This document shows positions 33,104 through 40,702 of a stretch of 64,000 nucleotides of DNA, piece by piece. The translations under genes were made by a program, and so were the position numbers. The notes beneath the pieces are model-generated. The model made no database searches, was not told the origin of the DNA, and saw only the letters and a program-made list of their open reading frames with translations. The number at the start of each line of letters is the position of its first letter. The first letter of the stretch is position 1. Origin of the DNA: Geodermatophilus marinus (GTDB taxonomy: Bacteria > Actinomycetota > Actinomycetes > Mycobacteriales > Geodermatophilaceae); assembly GCF_003428645.1 (NCBI RefSeq), contig NZ_QVQH01000002.1:299622-363621 (forward strand). Direction: 5' to 3'.

Positions 33104-33121
33104 TGTGAACACCCTGTGAAC
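33104..33121 (+). promoter_or_regulatory. Tandem TGTGAAC repeat upstream of sigE
   Basis: TGTGAAC occurs at 33104-33110 and 33115-33121, 11 bases apart (one helical turn), ending just before the -35 element of the ECF-type promoter. The layout suits a tandem activator site, as MprA provides at mycobacterial sigE, but the binding protein is unknown. Confidence 0.5.
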
Positions 33122-33122
33122 G

Positions 33123-33150
33123 GGAACACCGGCCCGATCCGGCCCCGTTG
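33123..33150 (+). promoter_or_regulatory. ECF-type (SigE/SigH-like) promoter of sigE
   Basis: GGAACA (33123-33128), a 17-nt spacer and CGTTG (33146-33150) match the GGAAC-N16/17-CGTT promoter read by stress ECF sigma factors of the SigE/SigH class, implying autoregulation. The in-frame GTG at 33159 begins 8 nt past the CGTTG, so this promoter would give a leaderless long form. Confidence 0.7.
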
Positions 33151-33158
33151 ACCCGTAC

Positions 33159-33827
33159 GTGCGCCCCGAGCGAGCCACCGTCCCCCGACCCGCTGACGCT
33201 GGACGGCCCGGCACGGCCCCCGTCCGCGATACTGGAGCCGTGCAGCAGCCCGACGTGCCCACCCCCGCGACCACCGCGGGCGGCGAGCCCTGGGTCGCGC
33301 CGACCTGGGAGCAGGTGGTCCGCGACCACTCCGCCCGGGTCTACCGGCTGGCCTACCGGCTCTCCGGCAACGCCCAGGACGCCGAGGACCTCACCCAGGA
33401 GACCTTCGTCCGGGTGTTCCGGTCGCTGGCCGACTTCTCGCCCGGCACGTTCGAGGGCTGGCTGCACCGCATCACCACCAACCTGTTCCTCGACATGGTC
33501 CGCCGCCGGCAGCGCATCCGCTTCGACGCGCTGCCGGAGGACACCGAACGGCTACCCGGCACGGCGCCGAGCCCGGAGCAGGTCTACGCCGACACCCACC
33601 TCGACCCGCAGGTGCAGGCGGCGCTCGACGCCCTCTCCCCGGAGTTCCGCGTCGCCGTCGTCCTCTGCGACATCGAGGGCCTGACCTACGAGGAGATCGC
33701 GGCCACGCTCGGCATCAAGCTGGGCACCGTCCGCAGCCGCATCCACCGCGGCCGCGTGCAGCTGCGGGAGGCGCTGGCCCACCTCGCCCCGCGTCGGCCG
33801 CCGGTCCCGGAGGGGAGTGCGGGGTGA
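33159..33827 (+). CDS. sigE: ECF RNA polymerase sigma factor SigE
   Basis: Sigma-70 region 2 ([23 protein letters not shown], then [12 protein letters not shown]) and region 4 ([22 protein letters not shown], then [16 protein letters not shown]) identify an ECF sigma factor. With rseA, htrA and tatB downstream in mycobacterial order it is SigE, controlling envelope stress. GTG 33159 gives 222 residues and GTG 33240 gives 195. Each lies just after a distinct promoter-like element, so both isoforms may be made. The rseA start overlaps the stop (GTGA). Confidence 0.95.
   Translation: MRPERATVPRPADAGRPGTAPVRDTGAVQQPDVPTPATTAGGEPWVAPTWEQVVRDHSARVYRLAYRLSGNAQDAEDLTQETFVRVFRSLADFSPGTFEGWLHRITTNLFLDMVRRRQRIRFDALPEDTERLPGTAPSPEQVYADTHLDPQVQAALDALSPEFRVAVVLCDIEGLTYEEIAATLGIKLGTVRSRIHRGRVQLREALAHLAPRRPPVPEGSAG
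33228..33233 (+). promoter_or_regulatory. -10-like element for short sigE form
   Basis: GATACT ends 6 nt before GTG 33240. First position deviates from TANNNT, so support is weaker than at other leaderless genes here. Confidence 0.35.
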
Positions 33828-34408
33828 ACATCCCCGAGAGCCACCTGGCCCAGGAGGCGATCACCGCCCTGGTCGACGGTGAGCTGTCCGGCGGCCCGGC
33901 CGCCCGGGCCGCCCGCCACCTCGGCAGCTGCGCGCAGTGCCGCACGGCCGTCGAGGCCCAGCGCGAGGCCAAGGAGACACTGCACCGGGCCTCCGACGTC
34001 TGCGTCCCCGGCGACCTGCTGAGCCGGTTGCAGGCGATCCCGTTCACCGCGGACGTCCCGGGGTCCGGCGGCGGCTCGCTGAGCGCGGGCCCCGGGCAGC
34101 TCACCGTCTCCGGCGCGTCCGGCTCCTGGTCGGTGCCGCTCGACGTCCGGCGGCCGGAGGAGCGCCCCGGGCAGGCCCGGTGGCTGCGCCGGGGGATGAC
34201 CGGCGCGCTGGCCGGGCTCGGCCTCGGGGTGACCCTGATGGCGCTGAGCCTCCCGGCCGGCGGGGCGGGTGACGGGGGCGCACCCCCGTCGGTGGCCCGG
34301 CCGTCCGGTGACCAGCGCAGCGAGATCGTGCCGCCGTTCGCCGCCCGGGTCGCGGGCACCGGCTCGGCCGCCCCCGCCCCTGCCGGCGCCGCGGGCGGCA
34401 CGCCCTGA
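33824..34408 (+). CDS. rseA: Anti-sigma factor RseA (zinc-associated)
   Basis: A 194-residue anti-sigma factor. Its N-terminal zinc-binding ZAS domain has [10 protein letters not shown] and the HX3CX2C motif in HLGSCAQC, which holds the ECF sigma factor under reducing, unstressed conditions. A hydrophobic stretch ([19 protein letters not shown]) near residue 130 could be a membrane helix, followed by an extracytoplasmic tail. The GTG start overlaps the sigE stop, ensuring balanced synthesis. The end overlaps the presumed CTG start of the HtrA-like protease gene. Confidence 0.92.
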   Translation: MNIPESHLAQEAITALVDGELSGGPAARAARHLGSCAQCRTAVEAQREAKETLHRASDVCVPGDLLSRLQAIPFTADVPGSGGGSLSAGPGQLTVSGASGSWSVPLDVRRPEERPGQARWLRRGMTGALAGLGLGVTLMALSLPAGGAGDGGAPPSVARPSGDQRSEIVPPFAARVAGTGSAAPAPAGAAGGTP

Positions 34409-36024
34409 CCACCCCCACCGCCGGACCGTCCGGGGAGGACCCGCTGCCCGCCGACCCCGAGGACAGCCGCGACCCGCAGGACGGCGCACCGCCGCAGCAG
34501 GTCCCCGACGAGGCCTTCGCCCGCCCCCGGGAGGGCGTGGGCGGCTTCGACCCGCCGCCGGGCGCGACCCGGCCCGTCGCGCTGCCCCGGGCCGGGCGGC
34601 CCGACGCCGCGCAGCAGGCCGCCTTCTCCCGCCCCGCGGCGGTCGACGGCAGCTTCGGCCGGGACCGGCCGCTGCCCCCGCCGCCCCCGGTCCCCGCCCC
34701 GCCGCCGGAGGCGGTCCTGCGGGCCTTCGCCCCGCCGCCGGGCGCCGGGCGCGGGCTGCAGGAGCCGCCGGGCGGTCGGCCGGGCCGCCGCCGCACCTCG
34801 GCCGGGCCGTGGTGGAAGCCCGACGCGCGCTCCGACCCCTGGCGCGACCCGCACGCCCCGGCCGGGCTCACCGGGCCGGCCGTCTTCGCGGACGACCTGG
34901 CCGAGCAGCCCGGGCCCGTGGTGGTCGACGCGCGCGGCCGCCGGCGGCTGCGGCTGCGCGACCTGTCGGTCCGGGTGTCGGCGCTCGTGCTGCTCGCCGT
35001 CCTGGTCGCCGGCGCCCTCGGCGGGGGGATCGGCTACCTGCTGACCCGCACCGCCGAGGAGACGCCGCTGCTCGCGCCGGGCACCCAGCTCAACGAGACC
35101 GACGAGGGCATCGCCCGCGAGCCCGGTTCGGTCTCCGACATCGCCGCCCGGGTGACCCCCGCCGTCGTCTCGGTCGAGGTGCGCATCGGCCAGGCCGGCG
35201 CCACCGGCTCCGGCGTGGTGGTCGACGGCGAGAACGGGTACATCGTCACCAACAACCACGTGGTCTCCGGTGCCGACGGCATCGAGGGGGCCGAGATCCG
35301 CGCGGTCTTCGACGACGGCAGCGGCTCGGCGGCGCGCATCGTCGGGCGCGACCCGGCCAGCGACATCGCCGTCCTCAAGGTCGAGCGGCCCGGCCTGCTC
35401 ACCGCCGCGCTCGGCAGCTCGGACTCCGTCGTCGTCGGTGACCCGGTCGTCGCCATCGGGTCGCCGCTCGGCCTGGCCAGCACGGTCACCAGCGGCATCG
35501 TCAGCGCCCTCGACCGGCCGGTGCGGCTGGCCGGTGAGGGCAGCGACACCAACGCCGTCATCAGCGCCGTGCAGACCGACGCGCCGATCAACCCCGGCAA
35601 CTCCGGCGGCGCCCTGGTGAACGGCGCCGGCGAGGTCATCGGCATCAACACCGCCATCGCCTCGCTCGGCGGCGGCAGCGTCGGCCTCGGCTTCGCGATC
35701 CCCATCGACACCGTGCGCGACATCTCCGAGCAGCTGATCGGCACCGGCCGCGCCGTGCACGCCTCGCTCGGCGTCAACGCCCGGTCGGTGACCGACGGCA
35801 CCCGGGACGGCGCCCTGGTGGTCAACGTCGAGCCGGGCAGCGCGGCCGCGGAGGCCGGCATCCGCGAGCAGGACGTCATCATCGCCGTGGACGACCAGCC
35901 CGTGGGCAGCTCCGAGGAGCTCGTCGTCGCCGTGGACTCCCGGGACCCGGGGGACACCGTCACCGTCGAGGTGGTCCGCACCGGGTCGTCGACCACGCTC
36001 GAGGCCACCCTCGACGCGGCGTGA
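34405..36024 (+). CDS. htrA: HtrA-family serine protease with PDZ domain
   Basis: A membrane-anchored envelope protease. A long Pro/Arg-rich cytoplasmic N-terminus leads to one helix (VSALVLLAVLVAGALGGGIGYLL). The trypsin-like domain has catalytic His in TNNHVVSG, Asp in SDIAVLK and Ser in GNSGGALVNG; a C-terminal PDZ domain follows (EAGIREQDVIIAVDDQPV). It degrades misfolded exported proteins and may act on RseA. The first ATG/GTG in frame is GTG 34537 (495 residues). Third-position GC stays coding-like back to CTG 34405, overlapping the rseA stop, so I start there. Confidence 0.92.
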   Translation: MTTPTAGPSGEDPLPADPEDSRDPQDGAPPQQVPDEAFARPREGVGGFDPPPGATRPVALPRAGRPDAAQQAAFSRPAAVDGSFGRDRPLPPPPPVPAPPPEAVLRAFAPPPGAGRGLQEPPGGRPGRRRTSAGPWWKPDARSDPWRDPHAPAGLTGPAVFADDLAEQPGPVVVDARGRRRLRLRDLSVRVSALVLLAVLVAGALGGGIGYLLTRTAEETPLLAPGTQLNETDEGIAREPGSVSDIAARVTPAVVSVEVRIGQAGATGSGVVVDGENGYIVTNNHVVSGADGIEGAEIRAVFDDGSGSAARIVGRDPASDIAVLKVERPGLLTAALGSSDSVVVGDPVVAIGSPLGLASTVTSGIVSALDRPVRLAGEGSDTNAVISAVQTDAPINPGNSGGALVNGAGEVIGINTAIASLGGGSVGLGFAIPIDTVRDISEQLIGTGRAVHASLGVNARSVTDGTRDGALVVNVEPGSAAAEAGIREQDVIIAVDDQPVGSSEELVVAVDSRDPGDTVTVEVVRTGSSTTLEATLDAA

Positions 36025-36120
36025 CCCGCCCCCCAGCTCGGGGGCGGTGACCCGCGGCGGCGGGGGCCTACGCTGAGGGCGCGCGGCACCGGTCCGTGCG
36101 CCGGCAGGACGGGAGCGGGT

Positions 36121-36510
36121 GTGTTCGACTCGATCGGCTGGGGCGAGATCGTCGTCCTCGTGCTCGCCGCGCTGTTCATCTTCGGCCCCGAGCGGCTGCC
36201 CGACCTGGCCAAGGAGGCCGCCGCCGGGCTGAAGAAGGTGCGCGCGGCGGTGACCGGCGTCCGGGCGCAGGTCGACGAGTCGCTGGGGGAGGACCTGGCC
36301 GGGCTGCGCGACCTCGACCTGCGCCAGTACCACCCGAAGACCTTCATCCGCAGCCAGCTGCTCGCCGACGACGACGCCCCACCGGCCCGCCGCGGCAGCG
36401 CCACCGGTTCGGTCGGGCTGACCAAGACCGGCGGTGCGGTGGCCGCCAGGGACGCCGTCCGCACCCGCGACCACGCCACCCCGCCGCCGTTCGACGTCGA
36501 CGCGACCTGA
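36121..36510 (+). CDS. tatB: Twin-arginine translocase subunit TatB
   Basis: A 129-residue protein with the TatA/B architecture: short periplasmic start MFDSIGWGEIVVLVLAALFIFGPERLPDL (helix plus FGPxRLP hinge, the TatB/Rv1224 form), an amphipathic helix rich in Lys/Arg, then a polar tail. It helps the Tat pore bind folded substrates such as the multicopper oxidase in this window. Position after htrA matches mycobacteria. GTG 36121 has GGGAGCGGG upstream; a TACGCT -10 at about 36069 would give a leader of roughly 45 nt. Confidence 0.92.
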   Translation: MFDSIGWGEIVVLVLAALFIFGPERLPDLAKEAAAGLKKVRAAVTGVRAQVDESLGEDLAGLRDLDLRQYHPKTFIRSQLLADDDAPPARRGSATGSVGLTKTGGAVAARDAVRTRDHATPPPFDVDAT

Positions 36511-36660
36511 TCCGCCGGTCCGCGCCGGGAGGGCCCGCCGCGCTGCGTCCGCCGGAGGCGGCGCAGCCGGAGGTCCGGCCCCGGAGGCACCCCGGCCCCT
36601 CGGCCAGCGAGGGGTGACCCGGCCGGTGCCGATCACGCCCCGCTACCACCCCCGACAGCG

Positions 36661-36694
36661 CGAGAGGCCGGCCCGCGCGGGGACCGGCCTCTCG
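36661..36694. terminator. Bidirectional hairpin between tatB and mrp
   Basis: Perfect 11-bp arms CGAGAGGCCGG (36661-36671) and CCGGCCTCTCG (36684-36694) around a 12-nt loop, in the region between the convergent tatB and mrp genes. No U-tract is seen on either strand. Confidence 0.75.
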
Positions 36695-36704
36695 GCGACC
36701 GGGC

Positions 36705-37853
36705 TCAGTGGCGGACCGGGGTCAGCCCCAGCGACATGCCCGACAGCCCGCGCTGGCGGACGGCGAGGCCCTCGGCCACCGCGCTCATCGCCTGCGCGGC
36801 CGGCGACCCCGGCTCGGCCAGGACGACGGGCGCGCCGGCGTCCCCGGCCTCGCGCACCCGGGTGTCCAGCGGGATCTGCCCCAGCAGCGGGACCCGGGCA
36901 CCGAGGGTGCGGGTCAGCGCGTCGGAGACCGTCTGGCCGCCGCCGGAGCCGAACACCTCCATGCGGGAGCCGTCGGGCAGCTCGAGCCACGACATGTTCT
37001 CGATGACGCCGACCACCTGCTGGTGCGTCTGGGTGGCGATCGCCCCGGCCCGCTCGGCCACCTCGGCCGCGGCCAGCTGCGGCGTGGTCACGACGAGGAT
37101 CTCGGCGTTGGGCAGCAGCTGGGCGATCGAGATGGCGACGTCGCCGGTGCCGGGCGGCAGGTCGAGCAGCAGGACGTCGAGGTCGCCCCACCACACGTCG
37201 GCGAGGAACTGCTGCAGGGCCCGGTGCAGCATCGGCCCGCGCCACACGACCGGGGTGTTGCCCGGGGTGAACATGCCGATCGAGATGACCTTCACGCCGA
37301 AGGCCTGCGGCGGCATGATCATGTTGTCGACCTGGGTCGGCTTGTCCTCGACGCCGAGCATGCGCGGCACCGAGTGCCCGTAGATGTCGGCGTCCACCAC
37401 GCCCACGGACAGGCCCCGCTTGGCCAGCGCGGCGGCGAGGTTGACCGTGACGCTGGACTTGCCGACGCCACCCTTGCCGGAGGCGACCGCGTAGACGCGG
37501 GTCAGCGAGCCGGGCTGGGAGAACGGGATCACCGGGTCGGCGGCGTCCCCCCGGACGGTGCGGCGCAACTCGGCGCGCTGCTCGTCGCTCATCACGTCCA
37601 GGCCCACCTGCACCGCGGTGACCCCGGGGACCCCGGAGACGGCCTCGGTGACCCGGTCGGTGATGGTCTGGCGCATCGGGCAGCCGGCGACGGTGAGGTA
37701 GACCTCGACCCGGACGGTGCCGTCCGCCTCGATCTGGACGTCCTTGACCATGCCCAGCTCGGGCAGCGGGCGGTTGATCTCCGGGTCCTGGACGGTCGCC
37801 AGCGCCGCGTTGACGGCGTCCAGCGCGGGCGTGCCGGTCAGCTGGTCGGGCAT
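36705..37853 (-). CDS. mrp: Mrp/NBP35-type Fe-S cluster carrier ATPase
   Basis: A 382-residue P-loop NTPase. The N-terminal DUF59/MIP18 domain (DPEINRPLPELGMV, then VAGCPMRQTI) precedes a deviant Walker A VASGKGGVGKSSVTVNLA, VGVVDADIYGHSVPRML and DVLLLDLPPGTGD. It carries and transfers iron-sulfur clusters in the cytosol. The family's CXXC near the C-terminus is not evident, as in some actinobacterial forms. ATG 37853 follows GGAGGAG at slightly long spacing. It is on the opposite strand to tatB, as in Rv1229c. Confidence 0.92.
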   Translation of the reverse strand: MPDQLTGTPALDAVNAALATVQDPEINRPLPELGMVKDVQIEADGTVRVEVYLTVAGCPMRQTITDRVTEAVSGVPGVTAVQVGLDVMSDEQRAELRRTVRGDAADPVIPFSQPGSLTRVYAVASGKGGVGKSSVTVNLAAALAKRGLSVGVVDADIYGHSVPRMLGVEDKPTQVDNMIMPPQAFGVKVISIGMFTPGNTPVVWRGPMLHRALQQFLADVWWGDLDVLLLDLPPGTGDVAISIAQLLPNAEILVVTTPQLAAAEVAERAGAIATQTHQQVVGVIENMSWLELPDGSRMEVFGSGGGQTVSDALTRTLGARVPLLGQIPLDTRVREAGDAGAPVVLAEPGSPAAQAMSAVAEGLAVRQRGLSGMSLGLTPVRH

Positions 37854-37986
37854 CGTTCTCGTCTGTCTCCTCCGTCGGGGATCCGGGGGCGGCCGGCCGC
37901 ATCCGGGCCACGACCTGCTCACTCGGACCACCGCCACTGTACGGCGGCCCCGGAGGGCACCGGCGGCTGCGGCCGTGAGGTACCCC

Positions 37987-39045
37987 TCACCGCGGCCGCT
38001 CGTCCTCCGGCTCGCGCAGCACCGGGATCACCGGCGTCCCCGGGAGCGGGACGCCCGGGGAGGTGTCCTCGTCGAGCCGCTTGTCGAAGCGGACCTCGAC
38101 CCGCTCGTAGCCCTTGGTGCGCTGCGCGCGGGCGGCGCGGGTGTAGACCCGCTCGTCGCCGCGGGTGAGCTCGACGTCGTCGGTGAACGGGGTGAGCAGC
38201 GCCCGCGGCCACAGCCGGTCGACCCGCACCACGTTGACCTCCACGCAGAGGACGACGGCGATCGCGGCCACGAACAGGAAGGCGATCAGACCGAGCACCA
38301 GGGCGAAGACCCCGTTGGTCGCGCTGGAGTCGCGGACCACCCGGGTGACCAGGATGCCGCCGAAGGACTGCAGCAGCTGCCAGACGACCGCGGCGGCCAG
38401 GGCGCCGGGGGCGACGTCGCGGATGCCCAGGTCGCGGGCGGTGGCCAGCCGGAAGGCCAGCACGAGGAAGCCGGCGTTGACCAGCACCGAGACGCCGATC
38501 ATGACGACCGGGAGGGCGGTGCCCAGGTCGGTCCCGAAGACGGTGGCGTTGCCCGAGAAGGTCGACAGCGCCGTGGTGGCCAGCAGCGCCAGGCCCACCG
38601 TGCACAGCAGCAGCAGGCTGCGGCCCCGGGCGGCGACGGGGTTGGGACGGCGGTTGCGCGGCACGGCCCACGCGGTGTTCACGGCGTTCTGCAGGGCCAG
38701 CCCGACGCCCAGGCCGCCGTACAGGGCGCCGGCGATGCCGATGGCGAGGCCCACGGCGCCGCCCCCGAGCTGCTCCGGTTCCTCCAGCTGCGCGCCGATG
38801 ACCGGGAACTGGGCCAGCGCGGTGCCGACGATGTCGGCCTGCAGCTCGGGGTTGCCGGCCAGGGCGTACCCGAGCACGGTGGTGAGCAGCAGCAGCAGGG
38901 GGAACAGCGACAGCAGCGCGTAGTACGCCATCAGCGCCGCCAGGTAGATCCCCGTGTCGTCGAAGAACTTGTAGAGCACCGCCAGCGGGAACCCCGCCCA
39001 GCGGTGGCGCCGCTGGAACCGGTCCAGCCGCTGGGTCAGCGTCAT
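37987..39045 (-). CDS. YihY/BrkB-family membrane protein
   Basis: A 352-residue protein of the YihY/virulence factor BrkB family (formerly annotated RNase BN): FFDDTGIYLAALMAYYALLSLFPLLLL at the N-terminus, GLALQNAVNTAWAVPRNRRPN, and six to seven helices, then a charged cytoplasmic tail rich in Arg/Glu. The transport or regulatory role of the family is unproven. ATG 39045 is preferred over GTG 39051 because an AGG element (GACGAGG) is positioned 5 nt before it. It follows mrp on the same strand by about 130 bases. Confidence 0.88.
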   Translation of the reverse strand: MTLTQRLDRFQRRHRWAGFPLAVLYKFFDDTGIYLAALMAYYALLSLFPLLLLLTTVLGYALAGNPELQADIVGTALAQFPVIGAQLEEPEQLGGGAVGLAIGIAGALYGGLGVGLALQNAVNTAWAVPRNRRPNPVAARGRSLLLLCTVGLALLATTALSTFSGNATVFGTDLGTALPVVMIGVSVLVNAGFLVLAFRLATARDLGIRDVAPGALAAAVVWQLLQSFGGILVTRVVRDSSATNGVFALVLGLIAFLFVAAIAVVLCVEVNVVRVDRLWPRALLTPFTDDVELTRGDERVYTRAARAQRTKGYERVEVRFDKRLDEDTSPGVPLPGTPVIPVLREPEDERPR

Positions 39046-39125
39046 CAGCACCTCGTCTCGGCCGGCCGACCCCCTCCCCGTGCCCGCCCACGGGGGAGGT
39101 CACACGACCTGTCGGTGGCGTTCCC

Positions 39126-39131
39126 TAGGGT
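39126..39131 (+). promoter_or_regulatory. -10 element, leaderless azlC
   Basis: TAGGGT ending 6 nt before the GTG start of azlC, with no space for a ribosome binding site. Confidence 0.5.
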
Positions 39132-39137
39132 CGCCGG

Positions 39138-39833
39138 GTGACCACCGCCGAGCGCGCCGCGACCCTGCGCGACGCGATCGGCCTCGGGCTGGCGGTCGGC
39201 CTCTACGGCGCCGCCTTCGGGGCGACGGCCGGCGCCGCCGGGCTGTCCCCGTGGCAGGCCGTCGTCCTCTCGGCGGTCATGTTCACCGGTGCCTCCCAGT
39301 TCGCGCTCGTCGGCGTCCTGGGCGCCGGCGGCGGCGGCCCGGCCGCGATCGGCTCGGCCCTCCTGCTCGGCACCCGCAACACCCTCTACGGGGTGCGGCT
39401 GCTGCCGCTGCTGCGCCCCCGCGGGTTCCTCCGCCGCGCCGGCACCGCGCACTGGGTCATCGACGAGACCACCGCGCTCGCCGTCGCCGCCCCCGACCGC
39501 CGACTGGCCCGGCTGGCCTTCCTCGCCGGCGGCGCCGCGCTGTACCTGACCTGGAACGCGGCGACGCTGGCCGGCGTGCTCGGCGCGGCCGCGCTCGGCG
39601 AGACCGCGCGGGCCGCGCTCGACGCGGTCGTCCCCGCGGCGTTCCTGGCGCTGCTCTGGCCCCGGCTGCGGCGCGGGGCGCCCGAGGCCCCGGTGCAGCG
39701 CCGGGTGGCCGCGGGCGGGGCGGCGGTCGCGCTGCTGCTGACCCCGGTCGTGCCCCCGGGGGTCCAGGTGCTCGCCGCCGCGGTGGCCGTGCTGCTGGCC
39801 GGCCGGCCGCGCCCGGCCGGGGGGCGGGCGTGA
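39138..39833 (+). CDS. azlC: AzlC-family branched-chain amino acid exporter subunit
   Basis: A 231-residue polytopic protein of the AzlC/YgaZ family: LGLAVGLYGAAFGATAGAAGLS, AVMFTGASQFALVGVLGAGG and GTRNTLYGVRLLPLLRPRG are the conserved helices and loops. With AzlD it exports branched-chain amino acids or analogues such as azaleucine across the inner membrane. GTG 39138 is 6 nt after a TAGGGT -10. The azlD start overlaps the stop (GTGA). Confidence 0.92.
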   Translation: MTTAERAATLRDAIGLGLAVGLYGAAFGATAGAAGLSPWQAVVLSAVMFTGASQFALVGVLGAGGGGPAAIGSALLLGTRNTLYGVRLLPLLRPRGFLRRAGTAHWVIDETTALAVAAPDRRLARLAFLAGGAALYLTWNAATLAGVLGAAALGETARAALDAVVPAAFLALLWPRLRRGAPEAPVQRRVAAGGAAVALLLTPVVPPGVQVLAAAVAVLLAGRPRPAGGRA

Positions 39834-40147
39834 GCGGCGGCGCGCTGTGGGCCGTGGTGGTCGCCGCCTCGGTCGGCTGCTACCTGCTCAAGCTGGCCGG
39901 GCTGTCGGTGCCGGCCGCGTGGGTGCAGCACCCGTGGGTGACCCGGGTGGTCGACGTCGTCCCGGCCGCCCTGCTGGCCGCGCTGGTCGCGGTGCAGGCG
40001 CTCACGGCGGGCACCGCCCTGGTCGTCGACGGCCGGCTGGCCGGGCTGGCCGTGGCTGCGCTGGCGCTGGCGCTGCGCGCGCCGTTCGTCGTCGTCCTGC
40101 TGCTGGCCGGGGCGGCCGGCGCCCTGGTGAACGTGCTGACCGGCTGA
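39830..40147 (+). CDS. azlD: AzlD-family exporter small subunit
   Basis: A 105-residue, four-helix hydrophobic protein with GCYLLKLAGLSVPAAWVQHP and PAALLAALVAVQALT, matching the AzlD/YgaH partner of AzlC. GTG 39830 overlaps the azlC stop, so the two subunits are made in a coupled way. The final helix ends in NVLTG. Its gene converges on the DUF1003 gene 18 bases away. Confidence 0.9.
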   Translation: MSGGALWAVVVAASVGCYLLKLAGLSVPAAWVQHPWVTRVVDVVPAALLAALVAVQALTAGTALVVDGRLAGLAVAALALALRAPFVVVLLLAGAAGALVNVLTG

Positions 40148-40165
40148 GGTCGCCGGCCGGCGGGG

Positions 40166-40702
40166 TCAGCCGGCCGTCTCCTGCGCGGCGGCCTCGCGCT
40201 CCCGCTTCTTGCGGGCCTTGCGCTCCCGGCGCTCGGCCTCGTCCGCGGTCTCCTCGGTCAGCCGGGTGAGCTCGCCGCGGATGAAGTCGCGGGTGGCCAG
40301 CTCGCCGATCGCCACGCGCAGGGCGGCCAGCTCGCGGGCCAGGTACTCGGTGTCGGCGCGGGTCACCGCCGCGCGGGCGCGGTCCTCCTCGGCCTGCACC
40401 CGGTCGCGGTCGGCCTGGCGGTTCTGCGCCAGCAGGATCAGCGGCGCGGCGTAGGCGGCCTGGGTGGAGAACGCCAGGTTGAGCAGGATGAACGGGTACG
40501 GGTCCCACCGCAGCCGGACGGCGAAGACGTTCAGGGCGATCCAGACGATGACGAGCAGCGTCTGGACGGCGAGGTAGCGGCCGGTCCCGAGGAAGCGGGC
40601 GATCCCCTCCGCGTAGCGGCCCACCGCGTCGGGGTCCAGCCGCAGGAAGCTGCCGAAGGTCCGCGCCCCGCGGGGGACGTCGAGCCGCCGCCCCTCAGCC
40701 AC
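40166..40702 (-). CDS. DUF1003 membrane protein
   Basis: A 178-residue protein of the DUF1003 family: RYLAVQTLLVIVWIALNVFA and RWDPYPFILLNLAFSTQAAYAAPLILLAQNRQ form the conserved two-helix hairpin. A long charged coiled-coil tail follows, rich in Arg/Glu/Lys. Function is unknown. The GTG start overlaps the end of the MgtE-N/CBS gene by 8 bases, so the two are cotranscribed, an association also known in mycobacteria near mrp (Rv1232c region). Confidence 0.9.
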   Translation of the reverse strand: MAEGRRLDVPRGARTFGSFLRLDPDAVGRYAEGIARFLGTGRYLAVQTLLVIVWIALNVFAVRLRWDPYPFILLNLAFSTQAAYAAPLILLAQNRQADRDRVQAEEDRARAAVTRADTEYLARELAALRVAIGELATRDFIRGELTRLTEETADEAERRERKARKKREREAAAQETAG

